Shown: positions 7,083-13,744 of the stretch, piece after piece
How positions within the stretch are numbered: position 1 is the first letter of the stretch
Layout of the letters: each line of letters opens with the position of its first letter
Assembly: GCA_023418755.1 (NCBI GenBank)
Contig: JAEZZE010000455.1
Span: forward strand, 1 to 13,744
Source: Bacillota bacterium
Lineage (GTDB): Bacteria; Bacillota; Bacilli; Paenibacillales; Paenibacillaceae
DNA length: 13,744 bases
Direction: 5' to 3'
The notes under the pieces: generated by a model
Seen by the model: only the letters and a program-made list of their open reading frames with translations
The model's database searches: none
Told to the model about the DNA's origin: nothing
Position numbers and translations under genes: made by a program

Positions 7083-9098
7083 ATGAAAAGATGGCTTGTT
7101 TTCCTGCTTCTGGCGGCGGTCGCGGCGCTCGCCGCGCCGCCCGGAGCGCATGCTCGGCTCCCGTACCAGACGACCTATTACGATAGCAACCAGTCCTATT
7201 GGTATGGGATTCAGGCGATCTACAAGCCCGAAGGCGCCTACGGAGGACAATTCGACGAACCCGTCGACCTGTTCGTCGGCAAGGACGACAACGTGTACGT
7301 CGCGGACAAGGGCAACGACAGGGTGTACGTGCTGGGCAACGACGGGAGCCCGCTTTACGAGATCGGGGACGAGGAGGGGGCCGGAGCCCTCGGTTCCCCG
7401 GAAGGCGTGTTCGTGACGCCGGAGGGCGAAATCTACGTGGCGGATTCCGGCAACCAGAGAATCGCCGTGTTCGGCCCGGACGGCAAGTTCGTCCGGGAAT
7501 ACAAGAAGCCGGATACGTCCGTCCTGTCGAACGAGCACTTCGTTCCGACGAAGATCGTCGTCGACCGCCGCGGCGTCATGTACGTCAATACGAACGCCTC
7601 CTATCAAGGCTTGGTCCGGCTGAACCAGGAGGGCGAATTCATGGGCTACTTCGGCGCCAACAAAGCCCAGCAGACGCTGCTTAACTGGCTGAAGAAGCTC
7701 GTGCTCAACAAGGAGCAGCTGGCCAAGGAGGTCGCGGCCCTGCCCAAGCCGATCGCGAACATCGCGATCGACAAGGACGGCTTCGTCTACACGGCGACGG
7801 GAGGCAGCTTCGGCGCTTCGGCGATCCGCAAGCTGAACGCCGGAGGCGTGGACGCCTTCAAGAGCAAGACGTTCCAGCATAGCCACGGCATTCAGGACGT
7901 CGCGATCGACGCCAACGGGCTTCTATACAACATCGATCTGGATTTCGGCCGGGTCACGCTCTTCGACCGGATCGGCGATCCGCTGTTCGCCTTCGGGTTT
8001 ACCGACGTCAATACGCAGCAATACGGGGTGTTCGGGTTTCCGACCAGCATCGGCGTCGATGGGAAATTCAACGTCTGGGTGACCGACAGCCGCACGAAGA
8101 CCGTTCACAAGTTCACGCGCACGGAGTTCGGCGAAGACGTCCTGCAGGGGCTCGTGCTGTACGACGAAGGCCGTTACGAGGAGAGCAAGCCTTACTGGGA
8201 GCGCGTGTACGCCCGCAACGAGATGTATAACAACCTGTACCTGGGGCTCGGGAAGGTGTACCTGGAGGAGAAGAAGAACGAGCAGGCGCTCGATTTCATG
8301 AAGGAAGCTTTCGATACGAAAGGTTACTCCAAGGCGTTCTGGGAAATTCGTCTCGCCTGGCTGCAGAACCATTTCGTAGCGCTGCTGATCGGCCTTGCCG
8401 CCTTCTTCCTGCTCTTAAGGGCGATCCCCGTCGCGTTCCGGAAGCTGCTGGCCTGGAAGCCGCCGACGGAATCTTACCGCAAGACGCTGGACGATCTGCG
8501 CAATCTGGGCCGGGTAATGATCCATCCCTACGACGGCTTCTATCGCTTGAAGGAGGCGAAGGTATCGCCCTGGCTGATCGTCGGGATTCTGGCCGCCGTC
8601 GTGCTGACGAAGATCGCGGCCGTCTATTGGACCGGCTTCCTGATAAATCCGGTCGAGCTGTCCCAGGTAAATCTGTGGAGCGCCTTGCGCTTGTTCGCGC
8701 TTCCCTGGGTCACCTGGATCGTCGCCAACTACCTCGTATGCAGCGTCAAGGACGGGGAAGGGAAATTCCGCGAGGTGATTCAGGGAAGCACGTACGCGCT
8801 CGCGCCCTATCTGATCTGCTCGATCCCGCTCATCGTCTTGTCGAACGTGATCACGCTGGAGGAGAGCGCCATCTTCAACGCGATCTCCTTGGTGATGTAT
8901 CTGTGGATGGCCGTTCTGTTCTTCGTCATGACGCAGGTCATCCACAATTTCGATTTTCTGGAATCGCTCAAGAACATCGCCGTCACGGTGTTCGCGATCG
9001 GCACGATCTGGTTGTTCGGCTTTATCGTCTTCGGGCTTTCTTACAACCTGTACGACTTCTTCCATCAGCTTTACAACGAGGTGATCTTCTATCGTTAA
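7083..9098 (+). CDS. Secreted-side NHL-repeat beta-propeller fused to TPR-like segment and YIP1-type membrane domain
   Basis: 671 residues of unknown function. A clean Sec signal peptide ends in AHA (about 1-24). Residues 54-345 show NHL-type propeller repeats, each with a DNVYVADKGNDRVYVLGNDG-like unit (clearest: NVYVADKGNDRVYV, EIYVADSGNQRIAVF, VMYVNTN..GLVRL, FVYTATGG, NVWVTDSRTKTVHKF). A helical TPR-like stretch follows (about 357-429; YDEGRYEESKPYW, YLEEKKNEQALDFMKEAF). Then comes a membrane segment (430-448) and a YIP1-family domain (about 474-671) beginning with VMIHPYDGFYRLKE and holding five more hydrophobic segments. The propeller is predicted outside the cell. ATG 7083 has AAAGGAAG upstream, 26 bases after permease 2. 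Placement between two importer sets suggests a scaffold or sensor for the transport complex; this is inference. The ORF is open 82 codons further upstream, but there it overlaps permease 2. Confidence 0.85.
   Translation: MKRWLVFLLLAAVAALAAPPGAHARLPYQTTYYDSNQSYWYGIQAIYKPEGAYGGQFDEPVDLFVGKDDNVYVADKGNDRVYVLGNDGSPLYEIGDEEGAGALGSPEGVFVTPEGEIYVADSGNQRIAVFGPDGKFVREYKKPDTSVLSNEHFVPTKIVVDRRGVMYVNTNASYQGLVRLNQEGEFMGYFGANKAQQTLLNWLKKLVLNKEQLAKEVAALPKPIANIAIDKDGFVYTATGGSFGASAIRKLNAGGVDAFKSKTFQHSHGIQDVAIDANGLLYNIDLDFGRVTLFDRIGDPLFAFGFTDVNTQQYGVFGFPTSIGVDGKFNVWVTDSRTKTVHKFTRTEFGEDVLQGLVLYDEGRYEESKPYWERVYARNEMYNNLYLGLGKVYLEEKKNEQALDFMKEAFDTKGYSKAFWEIRLAWLQNHFVALLIGLAAFFLLLRAIPVAFRKLLAWKPPTESYRKTLDDLRNLGRVMIHPYDGFYRLKEAKVSPWLIVGILAAVVLTKIAAVYWTGFLINPVELSQVNLWSALRLFALPWVTWIVANYLVCSVKDGEGKFREVIQGSTYALAPYLICSIPLIVLSNVITLEESAIFNAISLVMYLWMAVLFFVMTQVIHNFDFLESLKNIAVTVFAIGTIWLFGFIVFGLSYNLYDFFHQLYNEVIFYR
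9078..9086 (+). promoter_or_regulatory. Extended Shine-Dalgarno site for the DUF5696 gene
   Basis: GAGGTGATC inside the last codons of the YIP1 gene matches nine consecutive bases of the AGGAGGTGATC complement to the 16S rRNA 3' end. The GAGG core is 9 bases before an in-frame ATC (9091), a normal spacing. It shows that ribosomes are recruited here although no ATG, GTG or TTG follows in the right frame. Confidence 0.6.
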
Positions 9099-11319
9099 CT
9101 TCATTCGAAAATTATCCCTTCGCGTAAAGCTGATCGCCTCCGTCGTCGCGATCGTTGCGGCCGCGCTGCTCATCCTCCTCCTCAGAGGGGGAGAGACGCC
9201 GCTTGACGCGGCGCTGGCCCGGGCGGGCATCCCGGAGCCGGCCAGCGAGCGGGCTCCGCTCTATTCCGCGGAAGCGTGGCAGCCGACGCCGTCTGCGGAC
9301 GGCTACGCTCTGGCGGCGGAGAACGACGCTTACGCGCTGTACGTTCGCCCGGACAATACGCAGATCGCCGTAGCCGACAAGAAGTCGGGGTACCGCTGGA
9401 CCAGCAACCCCGCGCAGGAGCAACTGGCCGCGGAAACGGTCAAGGGCCAGCTGCTGACGAACTTGCAGTCGACGTTCGTGCTGACGTACGTCACGACCGA
9501 AGGCAAGGACCAGACGAACCGCAAAGCGGTCGACGCGCTCGATAAAACCGTGAAGACGGCGATGTTCCGCACCGCTTCCGGCCTGCAGGTCGACTACGCT
9601 TTCCCGGAGCTGGGCCTGTCGTTCTCGATGCAATACGAGCTGACGGACGCCGGGTTCAAGGCGAGGATTCCGACGGACGGCATCAAGGAGGAAGGCAAAT
9701 TCGTCGTCTTCTCGCTCGACGTGCTCCCTTACTTCGGGGCGGCCGCGGTCGGCGAGGAAGGCTACCTCTTCGTCCCCGACGGGCCGGGAGGCTTGATCCG
9801 GTTCCGCGAAGACCGCGCGAACATCTCCAAAGGCTATATCCATCAGGTGTACGGGCTCGAGCCGACGAACATGATCAACTTCAACCGCTCCGGCGAGCGG
9901 CGCGAGGATATCTCGTACCCGGCGTTCGGCATCAAGCGGGGGGATCGGGCTTTCGTGGCCGTGATCGGCAAAGGAGGGGATTCGTCGAACATCGCGGCGA
10001 TGCCTCCGGGGCTGAAATCTTCGTTCTACAACGTGTTCGCGAACCAGATTTACCGCGAGGACTACCTGTTCATGAGAAGCCGGGAATCGACGCCGATCAA
10101 GGCGGTGCAGAAGCAGCGGCTGGAGACGGACCGCGAGATCGAATACCGCTTTCTGAGCGGGGACGAAGCCGATTACGTCGGCATGGCCGGCGCTTACCGC
10201 GATTACTTGTCGGACAGCGGCATGCTGGGCGAGCCGCTGAAGCCGGTCGAGCACGTTCCGCTTTATTTGAAAATCATGGGCGGCACGTTCAACGAATCGT
10301 ACGGCCGGGTGCAGTACTTCCCGGCGACGACGTTCGCGCAGGCGACGGAGATGGTCAAGGGACTGCAGGAGCGGGGAGTGGCCAACATGGAGGTCGTGTA
10401 TTACGGTTGGCAGAACATGGGCGGCTATCAGCTCGACGATCGCTTCCCGATCGAGAAGAAGCTCGGAGGCACGTCCGCGGCCAAAGCGTTCGCCGAGGAA
10501 ATGCGCAAGCGCAGCATCGGAGTCCGGTTTTACGACGATTTCGTCTGGCTGAACACGGCCAACACGGGCCTTTCCCCGAAGAGCAGCGGCATTCGCGGGA
10601 CCGACGGCACCGTCTCCGTGTTCGAGGGATGGTTCCTGAGCAAGCCGGCGCGGACGGTCGACATGGCCTACGAAGCGATCCGGAAACTGAAGGACATCGG
10701 GGTAACGGGGGTTCAGTACGACTGGCTCGGAGAGATGGTGTTCCACGATTACGACCCCGGAGCGATCGCGACGCGTTCGGATACGATCTCGATCTACGAA
10801 GGGCTGCTCGACTATACGCGCAAGACGCTCGGCTCCGCAGGGGTGTTTCGGGGCAATCAGTATTCGCTGGCCAACGTGGACTACATCGACGATTTTCCGC
10901 ACGAGTCCAGCTACGATTTCATGATCGACGAGACCGTGCCGTTCTATCCGATCGCGGTGCACGGCTACGCGGCTTACACGTTCGACGAAGGCAATCTTCG
11001 CAACGACGTCGAGGCCGAGTTCCTGAAAGCGATCGAATACGGCGCGGTGCCTTCCTTCTTCCTGACCTACGAGGAGTCGCGCAGGCTGCGGGACGGGGGA
11101 CTGTATTTCCTGTTCAGCAGCCAATACGAGAAATGGGCGGACAAAATCGGGGCCGAGTACGAGCGGTTCGATCAGTTGGCGAACGTGTTCTCGCAGCGGA
11201 TCGTCGATCACGAGAAGCTGACCGACAACCGGTTCGCGACCACCTACGAGGACGGAACGCGCGTCGTCGTCGATTACGGCAACCTAACGTTCGCCGTCGA
11301 GAAAGGAGCGGGCACGTGA
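9091..11319 (+). CDS. Membrane-anchored DUF5696-type protein, probable glycoside-hydrolase-like; start codon non-standard
   Basis: From 9091 the frame encodes about 742 residues. The N-terminus (VNFIRKLSLRVKL) leads into a membrane anchor (about 14-31), then an extracellular beta-rich region with ENDAYALYV and VADKKSGYRWTSNP, which I recognise as typical of DUF5696 proteins beside sugar ABC genes in Paenibacillaceae. The second half (about residues 385-700) resembles a TIM barrel: VPLYLKIMGG, MEVVYYGWQNMGGYQ, VRFYDDFVW (D482, D483), GVQYDWLGE (D544, E548), MIDETVPFYP (D613, E614). These acidic positions on strand ends are candidate catalytic residues, by analogy with retaining glycosidases; activity is unproven. 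The frame has no ATG/GTG/TTG between the stop at 9082 and TTG 9463. I place the start at ATC 9091 from the Shine-Dalgarno site; starting at 9463 would remove the anchor and conserved N-terminal region. The end overlaps permease 3 by 4 bases. Confidence 0.75.
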   Translation: MVNFIRKLSLRVKLIASVVAIVAAALLILLLRGGETPLDAALARAGIPEPASERAPLYSAEAWQPTPSADGYALAAENDAYALYVRPDNTQIAVADKKSGYRWTSNPAQEQLAAETVKGQLLTNLQSTFVLTYVTTEGKDQTNRKAVDALDKTVKTAMFRTASGLQVDYAFPELGLSFSMQYELTDAGFKARIPTDGIKEEGKFVVFSLDVLPYFGAAAVGEEGYLFVPDGPGGLIRFREDRANISKGYIHQVYGLEPTNMINFNRSGERREDISYPAFGIKRGDRAFVAVIGKGGDSSNIAAMPPGLKSSFYNVFANQIYREDYLFMRSRESTPIKAVQKQRLETDREIEYRFLSGDEADYVGMAGAYRDYLSDSGMLGEPLKPVEHVPLYLKIMGGTFNESYGRVQYFPATTFAQATEMVKGLQERGVANMEVVYYGWQNMGGYQLDDRFPIEKKLGGTSAAKAFAEEMRKRSIGVRFYDDFVWLNTANTGLSPKSSGIRGTDGTVSVFEGWFLSKPARTVDMAYEAIRKLKDIGVTGVQYDWLGEMVFHDYDPGAIATRSDTISIYEGLLDYTRKTLGSAGVFRGNQYSLANVDYIDDFPHESSYDFMIDETVPFYPIAVHGYAAYTFDEGNLRNDVEAEFLKAIEYGAVPSFFLTYEESRRLRDGGLYFLFSSQYEKWADKIGAEYERFDQLANVFSQRIVDHEKLTDNRFATTYEDGTRVVVDYGNLTFAVEKGAGT

Positions 11320-12212
11320 AGCCATCCAAAGAAGTCTCGCGCCAAAGACGCCTCTTCCACTCGAAACGGTACGGCATCGGCCTGCTGTTCATGCTTCCTT
11401 GGCTGATCGGGTTTTGCGTATTCGTCGCCATTCCGATCGGCTGGTCGATCTTCATGTCGCTGCATAAAGTGTCCGTCGTTCCCGGCGGATTCAAGTACGA
11501 ACGATTCGGCCTGAAAAACTTCAAGGACGCTTTCGTCGTCGACAACGTGTTTCCGATCGAGCTGATCACCTACTTTCAGCAGATGCTGCTCATGGTGCCG
11601 ATCATCGTCATCTTCGCTCTGCTCATCTCGCTCATGCTGAACCAGCGTTTTCCCGGAAGATTCCTGTTCCGCGCGGTGTTCTTCCTGCCCGTCATCTTCG
11701 CGACCGGACAGGTGCTGTCGGAGCTGTTCGCCCAGGGAGCGGGGGAGATTCCGTTCCTGGAGCAGTACAATCTTCAGCCGCTCGTCGAGAAATACGTCGG
11801 GCTTCAGTTCGCGACGACGATCATGGACGTGCTGGGCCGGGTCGTGCTGATTCTCTGGTACTCCGGCGTGCAGATTCTGATCTTCATCGCCGGCTTCCAG
11901 ACGATCTCTCCGACGATCTACGAGGCGGTCCGCATCGACGGCGCCTCGCCGTGGGACAGCTTCTGGAAAATCACGCTGCCGGCGACGCTGCCGTTCATCA
12001 GCCTGAACGTGCTGTACACGATCATCGACCTGTTCACGTTCCCGCTGAATCCGGTGCTTCAGCATATCCGCGACAACATGTTCAAGATCGATACGGGTTA
12101 CGGCTACGCGAGCGCGCTCGCCTGGATTTACTTCGGCTTCGTGTTCGCGCTCATCGCCGTCGTGCTGTGGCTGTTCGGGCGCAGCATGAAGTCAAGGGGG
12201 AAACGCTCATGA
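11316..12212 (+). CDS. CUT1 sugar ABC transporter permease 3 (MalF-like position, second pair)
   Basis: 298 residues, about six membrane segments, beginning with the family-typical GIGLLFMLPWLIGFCVFVAIP. The EAA loop is EAVRIDGASPWDSFWKITLP from E203, with the conserved G and LP. The GTG start at 11316 is set by AAAGGAG about 8 bases upstream, by the 4-base GTGA overlap with the DUF5696 stop, and by the position of the first hydrophobic segment; the open frame extends upstream but only as the shadow of the DUF5696 gene. The sequence is clearly different from permease 1, so this is a second transporter and not a recent duplicate. It probably pairs with permease 4. Confidence 0.94.
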   Translation: MKPSKEVSRQRRLFHSKRYGIGLLFMLPWLIGFCVFVAIPIGWSIFMSLHKVSVVPGGFKYERFGLKNFKDAFVVDNVFPIELITYFQQMLLMVPIIVIFALLISLMLNQRFPGRFLFRAVFFLPVIFATGQVLSELFAQGAGEIPFLEQYNLQPLVEKYVGLQFATTIMDVLGRVVLILWYSGVQILIFIAGFQTISPTIYEAVRIDGASPWDSFWKITLPATLPFISLNVLYTIIDLFTFPLNPVLQHIRDNMFKIDTGYGYASALAWIYFGFVFALIAVVLWLFGRSMKSRGKRS

Positions 12213-13315
12213 ACGCGACTCGCGTCCTTATCCAAAAGTTCGGAGGGCAGGCCAAGGCGATCTTCTGGAGCCGAACCGTCCAGAGAATCAAGGTGCTCGT
12301 GTTGGGGCGCAACCTTTCCGACGGGCTCCTGGCCAAGCTGATTCTGTATCTGCTGCTCTCCATCGTCGCTTATTTGTACGTGCAGCCGATTCTGTACATG
12401 ATCAGCACCGCGCTCAAGCCTTTGAGCGATCTGCTCGATCCGACGGTCAAGTGGATTCCCCGCGTCGTCACCTGGGAGAACTTCCAGACTGCGCTCAAAG
12501 GCATCAAATACCCGGAAGCGCTTCGGAACACCGCGGTCATCGCGATTTCCTGCTCCGTCGTGCAGGTGATGATCTGCGCGATGACCGGTTACGCGCTCGC
12601 CAAGCTGGCGGTTCCGTTCAAAGGGCTGATCACGGCGCTCGTCATCTTGACGTTCCTGATTCCGCCGCAGATCATCATTATTCCGCTGTACGTCATCTAC
12701 AGCAAGCTAAGCCTGCTGAACACGCTGTTCGTGTTCCTGGTCCCGGCGATCTTCGGCCAAGGGCTGAAGAGCGCGCTGTTCATCCTGATTTTCCGCCAGT
12801 TCTTCAAGTCGCAGCCGCTCAGCCTCGAAGAGGCGGCGAAGCTCGACGGCGCTTCGACGGCCCGGCTGTTTTTCGGCATCATGCTCCCGCTTGCCCGCTC
12901 GGCCTGCCTCGTCGTGTTCCTGTTCTCCTTCATCTGGTACTGGAACATGTACTACGAGCCGTCCTGGTTTCTCGCGGACAGCTTCACGCCGCTCTCGATC
13001 CGACTGGAACGCCTGGAGGACGTGCTGAATCCGTCGCTGCTCGGCCAGCGGAACACGATCGACAACCCGGCGACCGAAAGCTCGAAGATGGCGGCCGCGT
13101 TCCTGATCATTCTGCCTCCGATCGTCGTGTTCATGTTCCTGCAGCGCTGGTTCGTCACCGGCATCGAGCGAACGGGAATCGTGGAGTATGGCGCGGGAGA
13201 CTTCGGGGAGGTGATGCCGGCAGGACCGGAGGTCGGAAAAAGGCTACGCCGTAACATCGCGCAAGGCTCCGGGACGTCAGGCGCCGGAGGGAGATCGCAT
13301 TCATTTATCCATTAA
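12209..13315 (+). CDS. CUT1 sugar ABC transporter permease 4 (MalG-like position, second pair)
   Basis: 368 residues, longer than the usual 275-300. An N-terminal extension of about 45 mostly polar, basic residues precedes the first membrane segment (LLAKLILYLLLSIVAYLYV). The MalG-type block ISTALKPLSDLL follows, and the EAA loop is EAAKLDGASTARLFFGIMLPL from E208. The segment before the C-terminus, FLQRWFVTGIERTGIVE, is where this class normally stops, but here about 40 extra glycine- and charge-rich residues follow. ATG 12209 overlaps permease 3 by 4 bases (ATGA) and has AGGGGGA upstream. Partner of permease 3; the likely substrate-binding partner is the lipoprotein at 13330. Confidence 0.93.
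   Translation: MNATRVLIQKFGGQAKAIFWSRTVQRIKVLVLGRNLSDGLLAKLILYLLLSIVAYLYVQPILYMISTALKPLSDLLDPTVKWIPRVVTWENFQTALKGIKYPEALRNTAVIAISCSVVQVMICAMTGYALAKLAVPFKGLITALVILTFLIPPQIIIIPLYVIYSKLSLLNTLFVFLVPAIFGQGLKSALFILIFRQFFKSQPLSLEEAAKLDGASTARLFFGIMLPLARSACLVVFLFSFIWYWNMYYEPSWFLADSFTPLSIRLERLEDVLNPSLLGQRNTIDNPATESSKMAAAFLIILPPIVVFMFLQRWFVTGIERTGIVEYGAGDFGEVMPAGPEVGKRLRRNIAQGSGTSGAGGRSHSFIH
13267..13289 (+). other. GC-rich hairpin at the end of permease 4
   Basis: CTCCGG (13267-13272) and CCGGAG (13284-13289) can pair as a 6-bp stem with an 11-base loop that contains the palindrome GACGTC. There is no U-tract, so it is not a terminator. It lies 27 bases before the binding-protein ribosome-binding site and could act as an mRNA processing or stabilising element, but it is short and could be chance in GC-rich DNA. 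Confidence 0.25.
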
Positions 13316-13322
13316 GGGGAGG
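13316..13322 (+). promoter_or_regulatory. Strong ribosome-binding site of the lipoprotein gene
   Basis: GGGGAGG starts directly after the permease 4 stop codon and is 7 bases from the GTG at 13330. It fixes that start and fits the high expression usually needed for solute-binding proteins. Confidence 0.65.
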
Positions 13323-13329
13323 CAATACG

Positions 13330-13744
13330 GTGAAAAACAAACGTTCTTTCATGTGGGTTGTCAGTCTGATTCTGATGGCCATGATGGTTTTGTCCGCTTG
13401 CAGCGGGGGCAATAACGGAGGCAGCGCTTCCCAGAGCCCGTCGGATTCGTCGCCGCCGCCGGCTTCGGAGTCCTCGCCGGCTCCGGCGTCGGAGCCGGCG
13501 GAGGCTGCCGGGGGATTCTGCACGGAGGGCAGCGAGCCGATCACGCTCAAATTCATCTCCTGGAAAGACACGTACACCCCGTTGTACGACTTGTTCCATC
13601 AGAAATATCCTTGCCTAACGATCGAGCAAATTCCGGTCAACAGCCAGCCGATCATGGAGATCATCGCCAGTCTCGAAGCCGCGGGCACGCCGGCCGACGT
13701 GACGGAGATCGACTCCGATCTCGTCGCCTTCGACCAGAACGGCC
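13330..13744 (+). CDS. Sugar ABC transporter substrate-binding lipoprotein (partial, right edge)
   Basis: The first 138 codons of a gene cut by the window edge. A lipoprotein signal peptide (basic KNKR, hydrophobic core 8-21) ends in lipobox LSAC with the acylated cysteine at C24. A low-complexity Ser/Pro/Glu/Ala linker follows (about 25-62; repeated ASE and SSP units), serving as a spacer from the membrane. From residue 71 the mature domain begins with ITLKFISWKDTYTPLYDLFH and YPCLTIEQIPV, the first strand and helix of a type-1 binding domain, and continues with TPADVTEIDSDLVAFDQNG. Two extra cysteines (C64, C95) might form a disulphide. GTG is the start because of its ribosome-binding site and the signal peptide. 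Gene order suggests it feeds permeases 3 and 4. Confidence 0.9.
   Translation, partial: MKNKRSFMWVVSLILMAMMVLSACSGGNNGGSASQSPSDSSPPPASESSPAPASEPAEAAGGFCTEGSEPITLKFISWKDTYTPLYDLFHQKYPCLTIEQIPVNSQPIMEIIASLEAAGTPADVTEIDSDLVAFDQNG

Noticed and set aside
9463..9465. TTG as the DUF5696 start
   Set aside because: No ribosome-binding site; it would delete the membrane anchor and the conserved ENDAYALYV and KKSGYRWTSNP region, which are clearly coding upstream.
9112..11211. Open minus-strand frame of 699 codons opposite the DUF5696 gene
   Set aside because: Same codon-composition artefact; low-complexity Arg/Val/Leu-rich product and no ribosome-binding site.
13440..13500. Repetitive CCG/TCG-rich DNA as a repeat or CRISPR-like element
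   Set aside because: It is the codon-level reflection of the Ser/Pro/Glu/Ala linker after the lipobox; no direct-repeat and spacer structure.

Overview
The window looks like part of a high-GC Firmicute chromosome, most likely Paenibacillaceae (a Cohnella- or Paenibacillus-like species). I infer this from purine-rich Shine-Dalgarno sites before nearly every gene, GTG starts, a U-tailed intrinsic terminator, a Bacillus-type lipobox, and a family mix typical of that group: MsmX/UgpC-type ATPase, very large solute-binding protein, YIP1-domain protein and DUF5696 protein. No database search was possible.

Layout. Positions 62-916 (minus strand) hold a one-component AraC-family regulator with an N-terminal cupin sensor, followed by its own terminator (17-49) and preceded by a sigma-A-like promoter (957-985). 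A 220-base divergent region separates it from a tightly packed plus-strand run of nine genes from 1137 to the right edge: ABC ATPase, giant membrane-anchored solute-binding protein with two carbohydrate-binding-like modules, permease 1, permease 2, NHL-TPR-TM-YIP1 protein, membrane-anchored DUF5696 protein, permease 3, permease 4, and a lipoprotein solute-binding protein cut off by the window edge. Four junctions are 4-base stop/start overlaps (ATGA or GTGA), and no terminator is visible inside the run, so it is probably one operon.

How it may work. The genes encode two complete CUT1-type sugar importers (two permease pairs, two binding proteins) with a single MsmX-like ATPase that could energise both. 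Between the two permease pairs sit two surface proteins without assigned function: an NHL beta-propeller tied to a YIP1-type membrane domain, and a DUF5696 protein with a probable TIM-barrel, glycosidase-like C-terminal half. The inference is a surface machine that binds, possibly trims, and imports a complex oligosaccharide, controlled by the adjacent AraC regulator. The substrate cannot be read from the sequence.

The most unusual detail is at 9078-9098. The DUF5696 reading frame has no ATG, GTG or TTG for the first 124 codons of convincing coding sequence, yet a near-perfect Shine-Dalgarno site sits 9 bases before an ATC codon. Either this gene uses a rare start codon, or its synthesis depends on the upstream gene by reinitiation or frameshifting, or there is a sequence error.
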